Assembly (NCBI GenBank): GCA_026989475.1
Contig: JALSJG010000003.1
Span: 1 to 7,238 of the forward strand
Reading direction: 5' to 3'
DNA: 7,238 bases
From: Thermaceae bacterium
Lineage (GTDB): Bacteria; Deinococcota; Deinococci; Deinococcales; Marinithermaceae
Of the stretch, positions 4,981 through 7,238 are shown in pieces. A program made the position numbers and the translations under genes. The first letter of the stretch is position 1; each line of letters opens with the position of its first letter. Under the pieces are notes generated by a model. That model was not told the DNA's origin. It saw only the letters and a list, made by a program, of their open reading frames with translations, and searched no databases.

Positions 4981-6726
4981 ATGAAGCGTTGGATCTTCGG
5001 CTTGTGGTTGGTCCTCGCCCTGGCGATCGCAGGGAGCTTTCCCAACGACCCGCGGTTCGACCAGCCGGTGACGGTGAGAACCTCGGTCGAGGGTGATCCG
5101 CTCGACGTGGTGTTAAGCGCCCTCGCAAGGGCCGTGGAGCTAACGCCGGTCATCAAGCTGCCCGCCGAGCTCAGCCAAACCCGGGTCCGGCTGGTCGCGG
5201 AGGAAAAGCCTTTCCGTCAGCTGTGGGACGTCCTCATTCGGGCCTACGGAGAAGGCAGGCTCGACTACGCGCTGATCGACGACGGCATCCTCCTGGTCGC
5301 CCCTCCAGAGGTCGTGGCCCGGACGGCGGGAGGAGCGGCCGAGCCCGAAGAAGCGGAGGCGAAGCCCGCGGTGGCCCGGGAGTTCCTTTCGGTCAACTAC
5401 CTGGACCCCGACGAGGCGGCCAAGCTCCTCAAACAGGAGATCCCCGAGCTTTCGGTGATCCGGGTGCCCAATCAGCGCCTTCTCATCGGGCGAGGCACGG
5501 AAGCGCTGCTCGAAGAGGCCAGGCGGCTCCTCGCCCGCATCGACGTCGCGCCCCAGGTGGAAGAGCAAGAGACCGCCGAAGCCCCCGTCCTCCGTCGCTT
5601 CTACACGGTCCGGTTCCTGGACCCCGCCAAGGTCGCCGAGTTTCTGATCCGCGAGGTGCCCGGGGTAAAGGTCAGTCAGGTTCCGGGACAAAAAGTGCTG
5701 ATCGTTCGCGGCACCGAGGAACAGCAAAAAGAGGTCCAGGGTATCCTGGCCAAGATCGACGTGGCCCCGGAAGCGGGCCCGCCCATCTACCAGCGGACCT
5801 TCAAGCTCTCCAACGCGAAGGCCAAGGACCTGGCCGAGGTCTTAAGCGAAGCGCTCAAAGCCAAAGGGGTCGCGGCCACCCCGGACGAGCAGGGCGCGCA
5901 ACCCCCCATGGAAGGGGCCGCTCCCGTTAGCGTGGTGGCCGACGAGCGCACGAACACCCTGATCGTCACCGGGACCGCCGAGCAGCTCGCCCTGGTGGAG
6001 GAGCTGATCCCCGAGCTCGATAAGCCGGTGGAGCAGGTCAACGTGCAGGTCCGGATTCAGGAAGTCACCCAGAGCGCCTTGAACAACCTCGGTCTCAACT
6101 GGGAGGCTGCCGGGGGCAACCTGGTGGCGGCGCTGGCGGACGCTGGACTGCAGCTCATCTTCGACGCGACCCGATCCCTGGCCGCGCTCAACATCTCCGC
6201 CACCTTAAACGCGCTCGAGAAACAGGGGCTTTCGCGCCGGGTCAACGACTCCAACATCACCGTGCTGAATAACCAGACCGGGAAGATCCAGTCGGGCTTC
6301 ACCTTCTTCATCCGCCGGGTGGTCGACAACCAGGTGGAAAAGGTGCCCTACGACGCCGGGGTGATCGTCGAGGTGACCCCTCAGGTCACGAACTCCGGCG
6401 AGATCGTGCTCAAGGTCCACACCGAGGTCTCGGACATCCTCGAGCGCAACCCGGTGGACGGCGACGTCGACAAGCTCTCCAAGCAGGTCTCGGAGACGAT
6501 CCTCCGGGTTAAGGACGGTCAGACGGTGGTCATCGGCGGGCTGATCAAGAACAGCACCAAGTTCAGCAAACAGGGCATCCCGCTACTCTCCGACATCCCC
6601 TTGATTGGCGCGCTCTTTTCGCAAACCACGAACGAGCGCGAGGACAGCGAGCTCATCATCGTACTCAAGGCCCGCCGGGTCACCCCCACCCAGTGCCCGG
6701 CAAGCCTCGAGGTTCCCTGCCCGTAA
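4981..6726 (+). CDS. pilQ: PilQ, outer-membrane secretin of the type IV pilus
   Basis: PilQ forms the ring through which the pilus, and in Thermus incoming DNA, crosses the outer membrane. Numbered from ATG 4981 the product has 581 residues: signal peptide (1 to about 18; Lys-Arg then a hydrophobic core); an N0/STN-type domain (about 28-109); an acidic linker; three repeated N-domains, at about 132-191, 204-263 and 269-349; and the secretin domain (about 352-566). The last contains the DGQTVVIGGLI and IPLLSDIPLIGALF blocks that mark the family. Thermus PilQ is about 750 residues with six ring domains as I recall, so this protein looks two domains shorter. The first two of the three N-domains are close copies of each other. 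The C-terminus carries Cys572 and Cys580, the only cysteines encoded by the operon. It starts one base after the pilW stop (TAATATG) and is the last gene before the terminator. Confidence 0.95.
   Translation: MKRWIFGLWLVLALAIAGSFPNDPRFDQPVTVRTSVEGDPLDVVLSALARAVELTPVIKLPAELSQTRVRLVAEEKPFRQLWDVLIRAYGEGRLDYALIDDGILLVAPPEVVARTAGGAAEPEEAEAKPAVAREFLSVNYLDPDEAAKLLKQEIPELSVIRVPNQRLLIGRGTEALLEEARRLLARIDVAPQVEEQETAEAPVLRRFYTVRFLDPAKVAEFLIREVPGVKVSQVPGQKVLIVRGTEEQQKEVQGILAKIDVAPEAGPPIYQRTFKLSNAKAKDLAEVLSEALKAKGVAATPDEQGAQPPMEGAAPVSVVADERTNTLIVTGTAEQLALVEELIPELDKPVEQVNVQVRIQEVTQSALNNLGLNWEAAGGNLVAALADAGLQLIFDATRSLAALNISATLNALEKQGLSRRVNDSNITVLNNQTGKIQSGFTFFIRRVVDNQVEKVPYDAGVIVEVTPQVTNSGEIVLKVHTEVSDILERNPVDGDVDKLSKQVSETILRVKDGQTVVIGGLIKNSTKFSKQGIPLLSDIPLIGALFSQTTNEREDSELIIVLKARRVTPTQCPASLEVPCP
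5383..5769 (+). repeat. Tandem duplicated secretin N-domain within pilQ
   Basis: Residues 135-191 (5383-5553) and 207-263 (5599-5769) align without gaps, with 27 of 57 positions identical by my count. Shared blocks include LDP near the start, a central VP-Q-LI, RGTE, and the closing IDVAP. The copies are offset by 72 residues and separated by a short Glu/Ala-rich linker. The third N-domain (about 269-349) has the same fold pattern but clearly lower similarity and a longer internal loop. Confidence 0.8.
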
Positions 6727-6747
6727 AAGCAACGCACCGCCTCCGGG

Positions 6748-6771
6748 GCCGGCCCAGTTGGGCCGGCTTTT
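6748..6771 (+). terminator. Intrinsic terminator of the pil operon
   Basis: The arms GCCGGCCC (6748-6755) and GGGCCGGC (6760-6767) pair perfectly over 8 GC pairs around an AGTT loop and are followed by TTTT (6768-6771). It begins 21 bases after the pilQ stop. The T-tract is short, but the stem is very stable. Confidence 0.88.
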
Positions 6772-6787
6772 GGCTTCGTGCTAGGCT
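6758..6787 (+). promoter_or_regulatory. Predicted aroC promoter giving a leaderless transcript
   Basis: TAGGCT (6782-6787), with TG at 6779-6780, forms an extended -10 element. The hexamer ends 6 bases before ATG 6794, which puts the predicted transcription start at, or within a base of, the A of the start codon. No Shine-Dalgarno sequence is seen close upstream of that ATG, in keeping with leaderless translation, which is common in Deinococcus-Thermus. A weak -35 candidate TTGGGC (6758-6763, spacing 18) falls within the terminator hairpin. Confidence 0.6.
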
Positions 6788-6793
6788 TTTTCC

Positions 6794-7238
6794 ATGCGCT
6801 TTCTCACCGCCGGTGAGTCGCACGGCCCCGCGCTCTTCGCCATCGTCGAGGGACTGCCCGCCGGTCTTCCCCTTTCTGAGGAAGACCTTCTCCCCTGGCT
6901 TGCCCGCCGCCAGGGGGGTTACGGCCGGGGCCGGCGGATGCAGATCGAAAAGGACCGCGCCCGGATCCAATCCGGGGTCCGCGCCGGCCGCACCACCGGG
7001 GCCCCGCTGACGCTGGTCATCGAGAACCGGGACCACCGAAACTGGCGCGAGATCATGGACCCCGCCCCGGGGGGCGAGCCGAGGAAGCGCGCCCTCACCG
7101 CCGCCCGGCCCGGCCACGCCGATCTTCCTGGGGGCATCAAGTACGGGCACAAGGATCTGAGGGACGTGCTCGAGCGCGCGAGCGCCCGGGAAACCGCCGC
7201 CCGGGTCGCGGTGGGCGCGGTGGCGGCGAGGCTCCTTG
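6794..7238 (+). CDS. aroC: Chorismate synthase, N-terminal part
   Basis: Chorismate synthase converts 5-enolpyruvylshikimate 3-phosphate to chorismate with reduced FMN, the last common step to aromatic amino acids, folate and quinones. The frame runs from ATG 6794 off the window end, giving 148 codons of a protein usually near 360-390 residues. Visible signatures: GESHG (7-11) just after the start, RRQGGYGRGRRM, RTTGAP, then ARPGHADLPGGIKYG and ERASARETAARVAVGAVA close to the window end, which are the conserved FMN- and substrate-binding blocks. The start is fixed by MRFLTAGESHG, the standard N-terminus. It has its own predicted leaderless promoter after the pil terminator, so it is probably transcribed apart from the pil genes. 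What follows downstream is not visible. Confidence 0.96.
   Translation, partial: MRFLTAGESHGPALFAIVEGLPAGLPLSEEDLLPWLARRQGGYGRGRRMQIEKDRARIQSGVRAGRTTGAPLTLVIENRDHRNWREIMDPAPGGEPRKRALTAARPGHADLPGGIKYGHKDLRDVLERASARETAARVAVGAVAARLL

Noticed and set aside
4104..5156. 350-codon antisense frame over pilW and the start of pilQ
   Set aside because: It has the composition of a complementary shadow of GC-rich codons, no recognisable domain, and lies opposite well-supported genes.

Overview
The window is a high-GC, densely coding piece of a bacterial chromosome, with every gene on the + strand. It most likely comes from the family Thermaceae (Thermus, Meiothermus, Oceanithermus, Marinithermus or a relative). 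Three things point there: a pilM-pilN-pilO-pilW-pilQ operon containing the Thermus-type PilW; a homoisocitrate dehydrogenase that closely resembles the Thermus thermophilus enzyme as I remember it; and promoters of the Deinococcus-Thermus kind, one of them predicted to give a leaderless mRNA. The genus cannot be fixed from the sequence alone.

Layout: (1) 1-240 is the C-terminal end of an HD-GYP domain protein, a probable cyclic-di-GMP phosphodiesterase. (2) About 180-752 is a small DUF5317 membrane protein; its conserved N-terminus lies upstream of any ATG, GTG or TTG in frame. (3) 745-1770 is homoisocitrate dehydrogenase of the alpha-aminoadipate route to lysine. (4) A 43-bp gap holds a predicted promoter and a 10-bp perfect palindrome between direct GCTAG copies. 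(5) 1814-6726 is pilMNOWQ, whose genes overlap or lie one base apart. (6) 6727-6793 holds a strong intrinsic terminator and then a promoter. (7) 6794 to the window end is the first 148 codons of aroC (chorismate synthase).

How the genes work together: PilM (cytoplasmic, actin-like), PilN and PilO (single-pass inner-membrane proteins), PilW (inner-membrane anchored, with a long Pro/Ala linker and a C-terminal PilP/GspC-like domain) and PilQ (outer-membrane secretin) form the alignment complex of the type IV pilus. In Thermus this machine also serves twitching motility and natural DNA uptake. The upstream HD-GYP protein could in principle link pilus function to cyclic-di-GMP, but the sequence gives only proximity for that. 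The lysine and aromatic amino acid genes that flank the operon look like housekeeping neighbours.

I saw no tRNA, rRNA, CRISPR array, insertion sequence or phage gene. No stretch of 300 bases is without a gene. I do not see a wholly new system. The points most worth a second look are the missing start codon of the DUF5317 gene, the palindrome over the predicted pilM transcription start, the short PilQ with two near-duplicate N-domains, the lone cysteine pair at its C-terminus, and the aroC promoter packed against the pil terminator.
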